From Mycolicibacterium agri (GTDB taxonomy: Bacteria; Actinomycetota; Actinomycetes; Mycobacteriales; Mycobacteriaceae): a stretch of DNA of 64,000 nt. Where the stretch lies: contig NZ_PDCP01000003.1 of the NCBI RefSeq assembly GCF_002553505.1, forward strand, positions 124,001 to 188,000, in the 5' to 3' direction. The notes under the pieces were generated by a model. The model had not been told where the DNA came from and searched no databases. It saw nothing but the letters and a program-made list of their open reading frames with translations. The position numbers were made by a program, and so were the translations under genes. Numbering within the stretch: position 1 is the first letter of the stretch; every line of letters starts with the position of its first letter. Below are positions 1-7,161 of the stretch, piece by piece.

Positions 1-136
1 AGTCTTCCAGCCCGGCGGGCACTTCTTCGGGGTCGGCGACGGCATATCCGTCGTCGGTCATGCTGAACACATCGGGGCACAGCGTCAGGCACATGCCGTG
101 CCCGCGACAGCGGTCCTCGTCCACCTTGACCCTCAT
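1..136 (-). CDS. 3Fe-4S ferredoxin, C-terminus cut by window edge
   Basis: The 45 visible residues are the N-terminal half of a small soluble ferredoxin of the kind that feeds electrons to bacterial P450s. Cysteines 10, 16 and 20 lie in the pattern C-RGHGM-C-LTL-CP. The last ligand cysteine would lie beyond the window edge. The start ATG (134-136) shares one base with the stop codon of the upstream P450 in the arrangement TGATG, so the two are translationally coupled and almost certainly form a redox pair. All three CxxxxxCxxxC residues are present here, so the cluster could be 3Fe-4S or 4Fe-4S; family precedent with P450s favours 3Fe-4S. Confidence 0.85.
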   Translation of the reverse strand, partial: MRVKVDEDRCRGHGMCLTLCPDVFSMTDDGYAVADPEEVPAGLED

Positions 137-1419
137 CACGCACCTCCCGCGAGGTCGAATTCCAGATGCAGTTCGGTCAGGCCGCGCAGGATGTAGGTCG
201 GAATGTATTGGTAGCGGCGGCTTCCCGTTGACCCGTGATGCGCCTCGCTGATGCGGATGTCGGTGGTCCGGTCGAGCAGCCGCTCCAACGCGACACGGGT
301 TTCGGCCCGCGCGAGCGGCGCCCCGGGACAGCTGTGGATGCCGCGGCCGAACGCCAGGTGCTGGCGCGCGTTCTTGCGTTCGGGGTCGAACGTGTCGGGG
401 TCGTCGAACCGGCGCGGGTCGCGGTTGGCTGCACCGTTGATCACCATCACCGTGCATCCTGCCGAAATCGCTTGCTCGCCAACGGTGGTGGGCACCCGTG
501 ACAGCCGGAAGTCACCTTTGACGGGGCTCTCGATGCGCAGGCATTCCTCGATGAAGTTGGGCAGCAGGCTACGGTCCTCGCGCAACCGCTGCTGGATGTC
601 TGGGCGGTCGCCGATCACCTTCAACGCGGTGCCGAGCAGCCGCACCGTCGTCTCCTGCCCGGCAGAGAAGACGTTGGTGGCCACCCGCACGACGTCGCCG
701 ACATCGGGCGTCGAGCCGTCCGGGAAGTTGGCCGTCGCCAGCCCGGTCAACACGTCGTCACGGGGTTCGCGCCGACGGTCCTCCACATAGGTGGCGAAGA
801 CCTCGTAGAGATACTCCAGCGGGGTCTTGGCCAGGGTCTTGTCGGCGTTGCCGAGGCCGCTGCCGTGCGTGCCGCGCGCCAGCCGCTCCAACAGCTCGGG
901 GCGATCCTCCTCCGGCACGCCGAGCAGATCGGCGATGACGCGCAGCGTGAAGGGACCCGCGAAACCCGAGATGAACTCGCCCTCGCCGGGTGCGAGGAAG
1001 GAGTCGAGCATGTCGTCGGCGATCTGCCACATCGCGTCCTCGTTCTCCTTGAGGCGCTTGGGCGTGATCAGCCGCATCAACAGGGCCCGGTGATTGGTGT
1101 GTGTGGGCGGGTCCAACGTCGGCAGCTGGTCGCTGAACGGGATCTCGTCGCGGTGCTTCTCGATCAGTTCGGTGACATCGTCGCCCTCGAGCGGTGCCGG
1201 AAAGCCGGGAAACGGCCCGGTCACCGAGATGCAGGAGGAGAACGTCTCCGCATCGTTGTAGACGTCGACGGCTTCCTGCCAGCCGGTCACCATGGTGACC
1301 CCGTAGTGCTGCTCGCGGGTGACCGGGCACTTGTTGCGAAGCGCCTCATAGAACGGGTACGGATCGTCCGTCAGCCGGCTGTCCCGAAAGAAGTCGACCG
1401 CGGTGAGGTCCTCCGCCAT
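136..1419 (-). CDS. Cytochrome P450
   Basis: This is a complete 427-residue soluble bacterial P450, expected to hydroxylate an unidentified hydrophobic substrate. The oxygen-binding I-helix motif AGQETT, the K-helix EECLR and the haem loop FGRGIHSCPG with cysteine about 364 are all intact. The start ATG has GGAG five bases upstream. It is the penultimate visible gene of a minus-strand operon that includes a Rieske oxygenase, a TauD-like dioxygenase and an SDR, and it overlaps its ferredoxin. A 93-bp gap separates it from the dioxygenase gene, and that gap holds a GAGAA-N5-TTCTC palindrome at 1444-1458. It may therefore have its own promoter and respond to the regulator of the 39-49 kb region. 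The substrate is not deducible. Confidence 0.95.
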   Translation of the reverse strand: MAEDLTAVDFFRDSRLTDDPYPFYEALRNKCPVTREQHYGVTMVTGWQEAVDVYNDAETFSSCISVTGPFPGFPAPLEGDDVTELIEKHRDEIPFSDQLPTLDPPTHTNHRALLMRLITPKRLKENEDAMWQIADDMLDSFLAPGEGEFISGFAGPFTLRVIADLLGVPEEDRPELLERLARGTHGSGLGNADKTLAKTPLEYLYEVFATYVEDRRREPRDDVLTGLATANFPDGSTPDVGDVVRVATNVFSAGQETTVRLLGTALKVIGDRPDIQQRLREDRSLLPNFIEECLRIESPVKGDFRLSRVPTTVGEQAISAGCTVMVINGAANRDPRRFDDPDTFDPERKNARQHLAFGRGIHSCPGAPLARAETRVALERLLDRTTDIRISEAHHGSTGSRRYQYIPTYILRGLTELHLEFDLAGGA

Positions 1420-1443
1420 TGCTACTCCATGATCTCGATTTCA

Positions 1444-1458
1444 GAGAACGGGATTCTC
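1444..1458. promoter_or_regulatory. Candidate operator GAGAA-N5-TTCTC
   Basis: A perfect palindrome with 5-base arms (GAGAA cggga TTCTC) lies 25 bases upstream of the P450 start. The same arms and spacer recur at 39438, 47577 and 48367, and with one mismatch at 48508. This points to one regulator acting at several places. The candidate is the TetR gene at 47648-48364. Confidence 0.6.
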
Positions 1459-1512
1459 ATCTTCGGGTATTAGATTTCCATAGCGTGTCGTCGCCGTCAA
1501 CGACGGGGGTCG

Positions 1513-2358
1513 CTACTCGATCGGCTCGTCACCCAGCACGGTTGTCCGCAGCAGCTCCCGCGCCGAGGAGGGGTCGTAGGGGGCCGCGCGGTGCAGCACG
1601 CCGCGGTTGTCCCAGATGACGGTGTCGCCGACGGACCAGGTGTGGCTGTACACCCTCTCGGGCGCGGTGGCGTGCTCGAGAAGGTCATCCAGCAGCGCCC
1701 GTCCGGATTCGTGATCCATGCCGACGACGTAGTCGGCCGAGGCGCCCAACACCAACGACTTGCGGCCGCTGCGATGGGTCCACACCAGCGGATGATCGTG
1801 CGTGCGCCGCGAGCGCCACTTCGCCAGCACCTCGGGCGACGGATGGGCCGTGACGCGGCGCTGCGACGCCTCCAGCGAGTGCACCACACGCAAGGCTCCG
1901 TATCGGTCCTTCTCGTCGGCGCTCAAGGCGTCGTAGGCCGCATACGAACTCGCGAACTCGGTTTCCCCGCCGCTGTCGGCGACCCGCATCGCGGTGAGCA
2001 CGGTGGCCTTCTGCGGGAAGGTGTCCTCGATCGGAGTGCACCCGTCGATGTGCCAGTCGAATGTCGCGCGCAGGTAGTCGGCCGAGGCGTTCTTCGACTT
2101 GTCGAGCGTGATCGGATAGATCCCCGCGACGGGATGATGTCCGTCGGAGGAGTGGTCGACCTCGCCGAGGCGCCGGCAGAACGCCACCTGCGCTTCGGGT
2201 TCCAGGCCGAGCTTCGGAAACACCAGAACGCCGTTGTTTTCGAGCGCATCCAGCACCGCCGCGGCGAGCACGTCGTCGCCGACGAGCCGGTCGGCGTCCA
2301 CGCCGATCACCTCGGCGCCGACGCTGTCGGTCAGCTTGTTGATCGTCAGCACACTCAC
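1513..2358 (-). CDS. TauD/TfdA-family Fe(II)/2-oxoglutarate dioxygenase
   Basis: This 281-residue protein belongs to the TauD/TfdA family of 2-oxoglutarate-dependent dioxygenases, which hydroxylate a substrate while converting 2-oxoglutarate to succinate. The iron facial triad is visible as H103 and D105 in DWHIDG and H256 in VLHRAAPYD. R267 is suited to bind the 2-oxoglutarate carboxylate. The length is typical of the family. Its start overlaps the stop of the small Rieske-associated protein, so it is co-translated with that module. In the other two copies of the module the gene at this position, where present, is an amidohydrolase instead. The substrate is unknown. Confidence 0.9.
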   Translation of the reverse strand: MSVLTINKLTDSVGAEVIGVDADRLVGDDVLAAAVLDALENNGVLVFPKLGLEPEAQVAFCRRLGEVDHSSDGHHPVAGIYPITLDKSKNASADYLRATFDWHIDGCTPIEDTFPQKATVLTAMRVADSGGETEFASSYAAYDALSADEKDRYGALRVVHSLEASQRRVTAHPSPEVLAKWRSRRTHDHPLVWTHRSGRKSLVLGASADYVVGMDHESGRALLDDLLEHATAPERVYSHTWSVGDTVIWDNRGVLHRAAPYDPSSARELLRTTVLGDEPIE

Positions 2359-2696
2359 GGCACCGGCTCCCCTACTCGATCGATTACGGCGTCAGCGGAG
2401 TCGGTGGGCTTCTGCTGGCCGAACACCTCGACGGCCATCGACACCATGATCATCGAGTAGACCAGGTGCAGCAGGTTGAGGACGTCGTCGGGCAGATCGT
2501 CGAGCGGGAACTTGTCGCAGTAGTCGATCGCCTCCTCCAACCGCGGCGCGAATGCGTCGTAGAACTCCCGCATTTCGAGCATCGGGGTGGCCATCCGCAT
2601 GTCCCAACGCTCCCGCTCGGTGGCCAGGCACCATTTGTCGGCGAAAGGCTCGAGTTCGGCGAACGCGCTCGGTAGCTTCTTGTCGGTCACCGTCAC
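2355..2696 (-). CDS. Small Rieske-oxygenase-associated protein, copy 1
   Basis: This 113-residue protein has no recognised domain. It is clearly homologous to the proteins at 6823-7161 and 41354-41683. All three share LP-x2-FA-x-LE near the N-terminus, then WCL-x-TE-x-ER, FYDA, YCD, FPLD, VS-x2-VE and a C-terminal GEPV/SEPV. No signal peptide, membrane segment or metal-cluster cysteine motif is seen, and it looks largely helical. Each copy directly follows a Rieske alpha gene, here with a GTGA overlap, which implies stoichiometric co-production. It does not resemble the usual 160-180-residue beta subunit of ring-hydroxylating oxygenases. It may be an accessory, assembly or substrate-channel subunit. 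Confidence 0.85.
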   Translation of the reverse strand: MTVTDKKLPSAFAELEPFADKWCLATERERWDMRMATPMLEMREFYDAFAPRLEEAIDYCDKFPLDDLPDDVLNLLHLVYSMIMVSMAVEVFGQQKPTDSADAVIDRVGEPVP

Positions 2697-3952
2697 ACCT
2701 CCGCGGGCACGCGTTCGGACTGGTATTCCTCGACCCAGTCGACGACCACCTTGTGCAGGTGGCGCACAAGGATCTCCTGATCATTGAGCGGAAAGTCGTC
2801 CACCACACCGGTTTCCAACGCCGCCTGCGTGCCGCCGAGCATGCCTGCGTCCTGTAGGGCGAACTCCTTGAGCACGACGGCGGCCACCTCGTGTTCGATC
2901 CGCTCTCGCGCCGTTCGCGCCGGATGGAAAGCCGTGTACGCCTCGAACTTGTGTGTGTTGTGCGACGTCGGCCAGTAGCGATACAGCAGGTACCAGCCGC
3001 CGTAGATGAGGATCTCGAGGTTGGGGAAGATCTGGAAGTTGCTGATTCCCCACGATTCGATGTTGCCCGGGTTCAGTCCCGCCGGCAGAGGGGTTTCCGG
3101 TGTGCGCCACGGGCCGACCAGACCGCTGCGCGTCACGCGTTCGATCGGATACATGAATTCGGGCGGCATCTTCCAACGTCGTGTGCCCGACGTGCTCACC
3201 AGCCGGTGCGGTCCGTCGATCTGGAAGTGGGCGCACTCGAACGCCGCGTTGGGTTGACGCACCGCCGACGGCACCTGCTGGGGATGCAGCGATGGCACGT
3301 GGTAGTACTCCTGGAAGGCGTCGGCGAAGATCTTCCAGTTGCTGTTGTTGTGGGCGACGAAATCGTAACGCTCGGTGAGCTTCTCGAACGGGTAGCCGTC
3401 GAGGCCGGTGATCATCGGGCCGAGGAACTCGCGCAGGCTCTGGCGTGGTTCGGGGTCGAAGTTGATGAAGATGAACCCGTTCCACACGTCGCAGTGCACC
3501 GGCTTGAGCCCGTAGCGTGCGTTGTCGAGGCCGAAGAACTCGTCGGGCTGCTGGACGAACGTCAGTGCGCCCTCGAGGTCATAGCGCCAGCCGTGGTACT
3601 TGCAGGTGAACTGCCGACACGTGCCACTGGTTTCCTCATTCGGAAAGTCGTTCCACACCAGCTTGTTTCCACGATGGCGGCAGACGTTGTAGAAGGCGCG
3701 GATCTGCTCGTCCCTGCCTTTGACGACGATCACCGACACCTTGGCGGCGTCGATCTCCTTGGTGAAGTAGCTGCCGACGCGGGGCACCTCCTCGACCCGG
3801 CCGACGTTGAGCCACGCCCGCTTGAAGACCGCCTCGCGCTCCAGTTCGTAGAACTCCGGCGACGTGGAGTCCCGGAAGGACACCGGCCCGGTGCCGAGCT
3901 CCGGGTAGTGCTCGGTCCAGCTGCCCTCCGCCGGTTTAGGAAACCGTCCCAT
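2693..3952 (-). CDS. Rieske non-haem iron oxygenase, alpha subunit (copy 1)
   Basis: This 419-residue oxygenase component carries a Rieske 2Fe-2S site (C91, H93, C117, H120 in CRHRGNK and CKYHGW) followed by a mononuclear iron domain. The iron ligands are H218, H223 and probably D368 in LQDAG. The residue that normally bridges the two centres between subunits, usually Asp, is Glu215 (QEYYH). This Glu is shared by all three Rieske proteins here and is known from carnitine-monooxygenase-type enzymes. Downstream lies its small partner. Upstream lie an SDR and a stand-alone 2Fe-2S ferredoxin that could supply electrons. The reaction is presumably an oxidative hydroxylation or C-N/C-O cleavage; the substrate is unknown. 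Confidence 0.93.
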   Translation of the reverse strand: MGRFPKPAEGSWTEHYPELGTGPVSFRDSTSPEFYELEREAVFKRAWLNVGRVEEVPRVGSYFTKEIDAAKVSVIVVKGRDEQIRAFYNVCRHRGNKLVWNDFPNEETSGTCRQFTCKYHGWRYDLEGALTFVQQPDEFFGLDNARYGLKPVHCDVWNGFIFINFDPEPRQSLREFLGPMITGLDGYPFEKLTERYDFVAHNNSNWKIFADAFQEYYHVPSLHPQQVPSAVRQPNAAFECAHFQIDGPHRLVSTSGTRRWKMPPEFMYPIERVTRSGLVGPWRTPETPLPAGLNPGNIESWGISNFQIFPNLEILIYGGWYLLYRYWPTSHNTHKFEAYTAFHPARTARERIEHEVAAVVLKEFALQDAGMLGGTQAALETGVVDDFPLNDQEILVRHLHKVVVDWVEEYQSERVPAEV

Positions 3953-3970
3953 GTGAACCTCCCTGTCGTT

Positions 3971-4717
3971 TCACAGCACCTGCCCGCCGTTGACGCCCAA
4001 CACCTGCCCCGTGATGAAGCCGGCCCGCTCCGAGCACAGAAACCCGACCGCGGCGGCGATGTCGTCGCCGGTGCCCAGGTGTCCGACCGGGATGCTGCCC
4101 GCCATCTGCTCATTCGGCGGCAGAAAACCGGCCGCCTGCGACTTGTGCTGCATCGGCGTCTCGATGCCAGATGGCGGAACGTTGTTGACCGTGATGCCCA
4201 GCGGGCCGTATTCGCGGGCAAGGGATTTCGTCAGCGACAGCAGCCCGCCCTTGGCGGCGGCGTAGTGCGCCATCTTCGGTGAGCCGCGCTGGGCGCTTGA
4301 CGACGAGATCATCACGATGCGACCCCAGCCGGCCTCGACCATGTCGGGCACCGCGACCTGACAGCAGTGGAACGTACCGGTGAGATTGACCGCGATCAGG
4401 CGATCCCACGCCTGCGGGGTGATCTCGGTGAACGGCGCGAAATCCACCAAGCCCGCGCTGGTGACCAGGATGTGCACCGGCCCCAGCTCCGAGCGGACCT
4501 TGGCGAACGCCTCCTCGACGGCGGAGCGGTCGCTGACGTCGGCGACCACCGCCAGCGCGCTCGCACCCTCGTCACGCAGTTGACTGCAGACCCGTCGCGC
4601 GGCTTGGCCATCGATGTCGAGTACCGCGAGCTTGTGACCGCGACCGCCGAGTTCGTGGCAGATCGCTTCACCCATGCCGGACGCGCCGCCGGTCACCACC
4701 GCCACCCGACTCGACAC
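3971..4717 (-). CDS. Short-chain dehydrogenase/reductase (SDR)
   Basis: This 248-residue classical SDR is expected to oxidise an alcohol or reduce a ketone with NAD(P). The cofactor motif TGGASGMG starts at residue 9, and an acidic residue after the second strand (LDID) favours NAD. The active site has SSSS and YAAAK. The C-terminus ends in the common GQVLGVNGG motif. It sits 18 bp upstream of Rieske copy 1 and 9 bp downstream of the ferredoxin, all on the minus strand. It probably oxidises the alcohol made by the oxygenases of this operon. It resembles FabG-like enzymes, but the context is catabolic. Confidence 0.92.
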   Translation of the reverse strand: MSSRVAVVTGGASGMGEAICHELGGRGHKLAVLDIDGQAARRVCSQLRDEGASALAVVADVSDRSAVEEAFAKVRSELGPVHILVTSAGLVDFAPFTEITPQAWDRLIAVNLTGTFHCCQVAVPDMVEAGWGRIVMISSSSAQRGSPKMAHYAAAKGGLLSLTKSLAREYGPLGITVNNVPPSGIETPMQHKSQAAGFLPPNEQMAGSIPVGHLGTGDDIAAAVGFLCSERAGFITGQVLGVNGGQVL

Positions 4718-4726
4718 CTCGGCCTC

Positions 4727-5068
4727 CTAGTAGTCGTAGGTGAACCGCACCGTCGGACTGGTCGGCAGCGCCTGACAGGTCAACACATAACCCTCGGCCA
4801 CCTCGTCGTCCTCGAGTGCGTCGTTGTTCACCATCCGGGCACTGCCCGTGACGATGCGCGCCATACATGTTCCGCAGGAACCGGTTTCGCACGAATAAGG
4901 CGCCTGCAGACCGGCCGACCGCGCGGTCTGCAACAACGTGTCGCCCTTGCGGTAGGTCGCCGTCGTGGTCCGGCGGTTCAGGTCGATGACGATCTCCTCG
5001 GTCTCGTCGACCGCCGCCACCTCCTGGGCCGCCTCGACCGTCACGCCGGCCCCGGTATCCGCGCTCAT
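4727..5068 (-). CDS. Plant-type 2Fe-2S ferredoxin (stand-alone, PaaE/KshB C-domain-like)
   Basis: This is an electron carrier of about 113 residues with the chloroplast-type cluster motif CETGSCGTC followed by LTCQ, giving all four ligands. It resembles the C-terminal ferredoxin domain of phthalate-reductase/PaaE/KshB-type reductases but lacks the flavin and NAD domains. It therefore needs a separate reductase, and none is seen in the window. The second ATG (5066-5068) is preferred. The first ATG, at 5080, lies inside a palindrome that looks like an operator and would leave no leader. It is the first gene of the operon running to the P450 and is a natural donor for Rieske copy 1. Confidence 0.88.
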   Translation of the reverse strand: MSADTGAGVTVEAAQEVAAVDETEEIVIDLNRRTTTATYRKGDTLLQTARSAGLQAPYSCETGSCGTCMARIVTGSARMVNNDALEDDEVAEGYVLTCQALPTSPTVRFTYDY

Positions 5069-5079
5069 CGCCACCAACA

Positions 5080-5116
5080 TATCAAGTAACTTGTTATTAG
5101 TATCAACTACTTGTCA
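5080..5116. promoter_or_regulatory. Two MarR-type operator candidates
   Basis: Two related palindromes lie in tandem: TATCAAGTAACTTGTTA at 5080-5096 and TATCAACTACTTGTCA at 5101-5116. They sit between the MarR stop and the ferredoxin start, directly upstream of the ferredoxin-to-P450 operon. The second is matched on the minus strand at 8487-8500 upstream of Rieske copy 2, and a relative lies at 15831-15846. The adjacent MarR protein is the obvious candidate to bind them. Confidence 0.6.
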
Positions 5117-5569
5117 CTCCGGCCCGATGTGGTCGGTGTGCAGCTTGTGCCCCGTGCCCTGCTCGATCACCCGGCCGAGCAGTTCGCGCAGCGTGTCCTG
5201 CTCAGCGCTGCTGAGCACGCCGAAGACCTTGGCGTGCGCGGCGATCGCGTCACTGACGACGGCTTCGGCGACCCTTCGCCCCTGGTCGGTGAGGAAGGCC
5301 TGCAGTATCCGGCCGTGCTGCGGGTCCTGTTTGCGTTCGACGAGGCCGCGTCGCTCGAGTTCCTTCAACGCCAGCTGCACCCCCTGCGGGCTGATCAGCA
5401 GGCGGCGGGCCAGGTCGGCGCCGGACAGGCCCGGCTCGGCGGCCAGTTGGCGAAGCATGCCGATCTGCGCGGTGCTCACGCCGTGCTCGCTGACCGCGTC
5501 GTTCACCGTCGTCAACGAGAAGTACCACGCCTGCTTGAGCAGCCAGAGAAGGTTGTCGGTCTGTTCCAT
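5114..5569 (-). CDS. MarR-family transcriptional regulator
   Basis: This 151-residue winged-helix regulator of the MarR family is probably a dimeric repressor that responds to a small-molecule ligand from the pathway. The recognition region is seen around residues 50-85 (LAAEPGLSGADLARRL, then LKELERRGLVER), followed by the wing and long dimerisation helices. It is transcribed after the Rieske, partner and amidohydrolase genes, 16 bp downstream of the last. The palindromes just past its 3' end precede the next operon. It may control both operons and the acyl-CoA dehydrogenase at 14642-15820. Confidence 0.9.
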   Translation of the reverse strand: MEQTDNLLWLLKQAWYFSLTTVNDAVSEHGVSTAQIGMLRQLAAEPGLSGADLARRLLISPQGVQLALKELERRGLVERKQDPQHGRILQAFLTDQGRRVAEAVVSDAIAAHAKVFGVLSSAEQDTLRELLGRVIEQGTGHKLHTDHIGPE

Positions 5570-5584
5570 GCTCGCCTCCTTCCT

Positions 5585-6826
5585 CTATCGCTTGTGCACC
5601 ACGCCGTTTTTCATCACGAACCGCACGTCGAGCGTGGCACCGATGTCACGCGAGGGATCGCCGCCTACGGCAACGATGTCGGCGAGATATCCGGGCGCGA
5701 TGCGGCCCAATTCATCGTCGGCCTCGATCAACTCCGCGCTGGTGATCGTCGCGGCCTGCAGCGCCTGCATCGGCGTCATCCCCCGCTGCACCAACGCGCA
5801 TAGCTCTTTCGCGTTCTGCCCGTGCGGAATTGCCGGGGCATCGGTGCCGCAGGCGATCCGCACGCCCGCCGCGATCGCCTTGGGCAGCATGGCCTGCGCG
5901 CGCGGAAAGACCTCCTCGGCCTTCTTGCGCAATTCTGGGGCGATGCGGTCGACGGCCATCGCCTCGGTGAGGTAGGTCGTCGAGACCAGAAACGTGCCGT
6001 GGTCGACCATCATCTGGATGGTTTCGTCGCTGGCCAGGAAACCGTGCTCGATGCAATCGATGCCGGCGCGGATGCAGGCACGGATCGCGCTGTCCCCCAC
6101 CGCATGCGCGGCGACGCGGACACCTGCCCGGTGCGCCTCGTCGGCGATCGCGGCGAATTCCTCGTCGGAATACTGCTGTGCGCCCGGCGCGGTGCTGTGC
6201 GACATCACCCCACCCGACGCCGACACCTTGATCAACTTGGCACCGTGCCGAATCTGGTAGCGCACGCACGCGCGGACGTCGTCGACGCCGTTGGCGATGC
6301 CCTCGGCGACCGACAGCGGCATGATGCCCGGCGCGAGCCGTTGAAACACGGTCGGATCGAGGTGTCCGCCGTACGGCGTCACGGCGTGGCCGGCCGGATA
6401 GATGCGCGGACCGGCGTGCCAACCCTGGTCGATGGCGCGCTGCAACGCCACGTCGAGCAGGTAGCCACCGGTCTTCACCATCAGCCCGAGGTTGCGCACG
6501 GTGGTGAACCCCGCCTCCAGCGTCGTGCGCGCGTTCACCGCACCGCGCAGCGTGCGGTAGGCGGGGTCGTCCTGCACACCGTGCATGGGGTTGGGCAGGC
6601 CTTCCGGTCCACCCGGCCCGCCGATGAGCAGGTTGAGCTCCATGTCCATCAGCCCGGGCAGCAGGGTGACGTCACCCAGGTCGATTTCGGTCGAATCGGG
6701 CGGCACCGCAGACGGATTGACCGCTGCGATCCGCTCACCGTCGACCACGACCACCGCCGGCGAACGCACGTCGCCGGACCCGACGTCGGCCCAGCGCGCG
6801 GCGCGCAGGACGATGGATTCGCTCAC
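5585..6826 (-). CDS. Amidohydrolase-superfamily protein lacking the HxH motif (copy A)
   Basis: This 413-residue protein has the fold of imidazolonepropionase/prolidase-type amidohydrolases. Recognisable metal-site residues are K200 (KLIKVSASGG), H241, H261 (CIEHGF) and D329 (CGTDAP). The usual HxH after strand 1 (PGLIDMHVH in relatives) is replaced by PGLMDMELN, with E63 and N65. The paralogue at 41686-42918 has the same change, so it is a lineage trait and not an error. The enzyme may bind one metal or use a different ligand set. Its GTG start overlaps the stop of the small partner (GTGA). It probably hydrolyses a lactone, lactam or amide product of the Rieske step. Confidence 0.88.
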   Translation of the reverse strand: MSESIVLRAARWADVGSGDVRSPAVVVVDGERIAAVNPSAVPPDSTEIDLGDVTLLPGLMDMELNLLIGGPGGPEGLPNPMHGVQDDPAYRTLRGAVNARTTLEAGFTTVRNLGLMVKTGGYLLDVALQRAIDQGWHAGPRIYPAGHAVTPYGGHLDPTVFQRLAPGIMPLSVAEGIANGVDDVRACVRYQIRHGAKLIKVSASGGVMSHSTAPGAQQYSDEEFAAIADEAHRAGVRVAAHAVGDSAIRACIRAGIDCIEHGFLASDETIQMMVDHGTFLVSTTYLTEAMAVDRIAPELRKKAEEVFPRAQAMLPKAIAAGVRIACGTDAPAIPHGQNAKELCALVQRGMTPMQALQAATITSAELIEADDELGRIAPGYLADIVAVGGDPSRDIGATLDVRFVMKNGVVHKR

Positions 6827-7161
6827 GGCACGGGTTCAGACAGGCAGTCCAACGTCGCGGCCCCGGAGTCGGGGACGCGCGGTTGTTTCCAGCACTCGAC
6901 CGGGAACGACACCATGATCGTCGAGTACAACAGGTGCATGAGGTTCAGGACGTCCTCGGGCATGTCGTCGAGCGGGAACTTGTCGCAGTAGGCGATCGCC
7001 TCCTCCGCCCGCGGCGTGATGGCGTCGTAGAACGCCTGCATCTCGGCCATCGAACTGGCCAGCCGCTTGGCGTAACGTTCGGCCTCGGTGGCCAGGCACC
7101 AATCCGAAAACCGTTCCAGATCGGCGAATTCGGTGGGCAGCTTCGCGGTCATCGTTTTCAC
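6823..7161 (-). CDS. Small Rieske-oxygenase-associated protein, copy 2
   Basis: This 112-residue protein is homologous to copies at 2355-2696 and 41354-41683. It is closest to the latter in the C-terminal half, where both have VE-x-WKQPRV-x-DSGA. No known domain was recognised. The GTG at 7159-7161 is chosen as start because it overlaps the Rieske stop in a GTGA arrangement exactly as in copy 1; an ATG nine bases downstream is possible. It is sandwiched, with overlaps on both sides, between Rieske copy 2 and the HxH-less amidohydrolase. It is predicted to act in a complex with the oxygenase, but this is inference. Confidence 0.85.
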   Translation of the reverse strand: MKTMTAKLPTEFADLERFSDWCLATEAERYAKRLASSMAEMQAFYDAITPRAEEAIAYCDKFPLDDMPEDVLNLMHLLYSTIMVSFPVECWKQPRVPDSGAATLDCLSEPVP

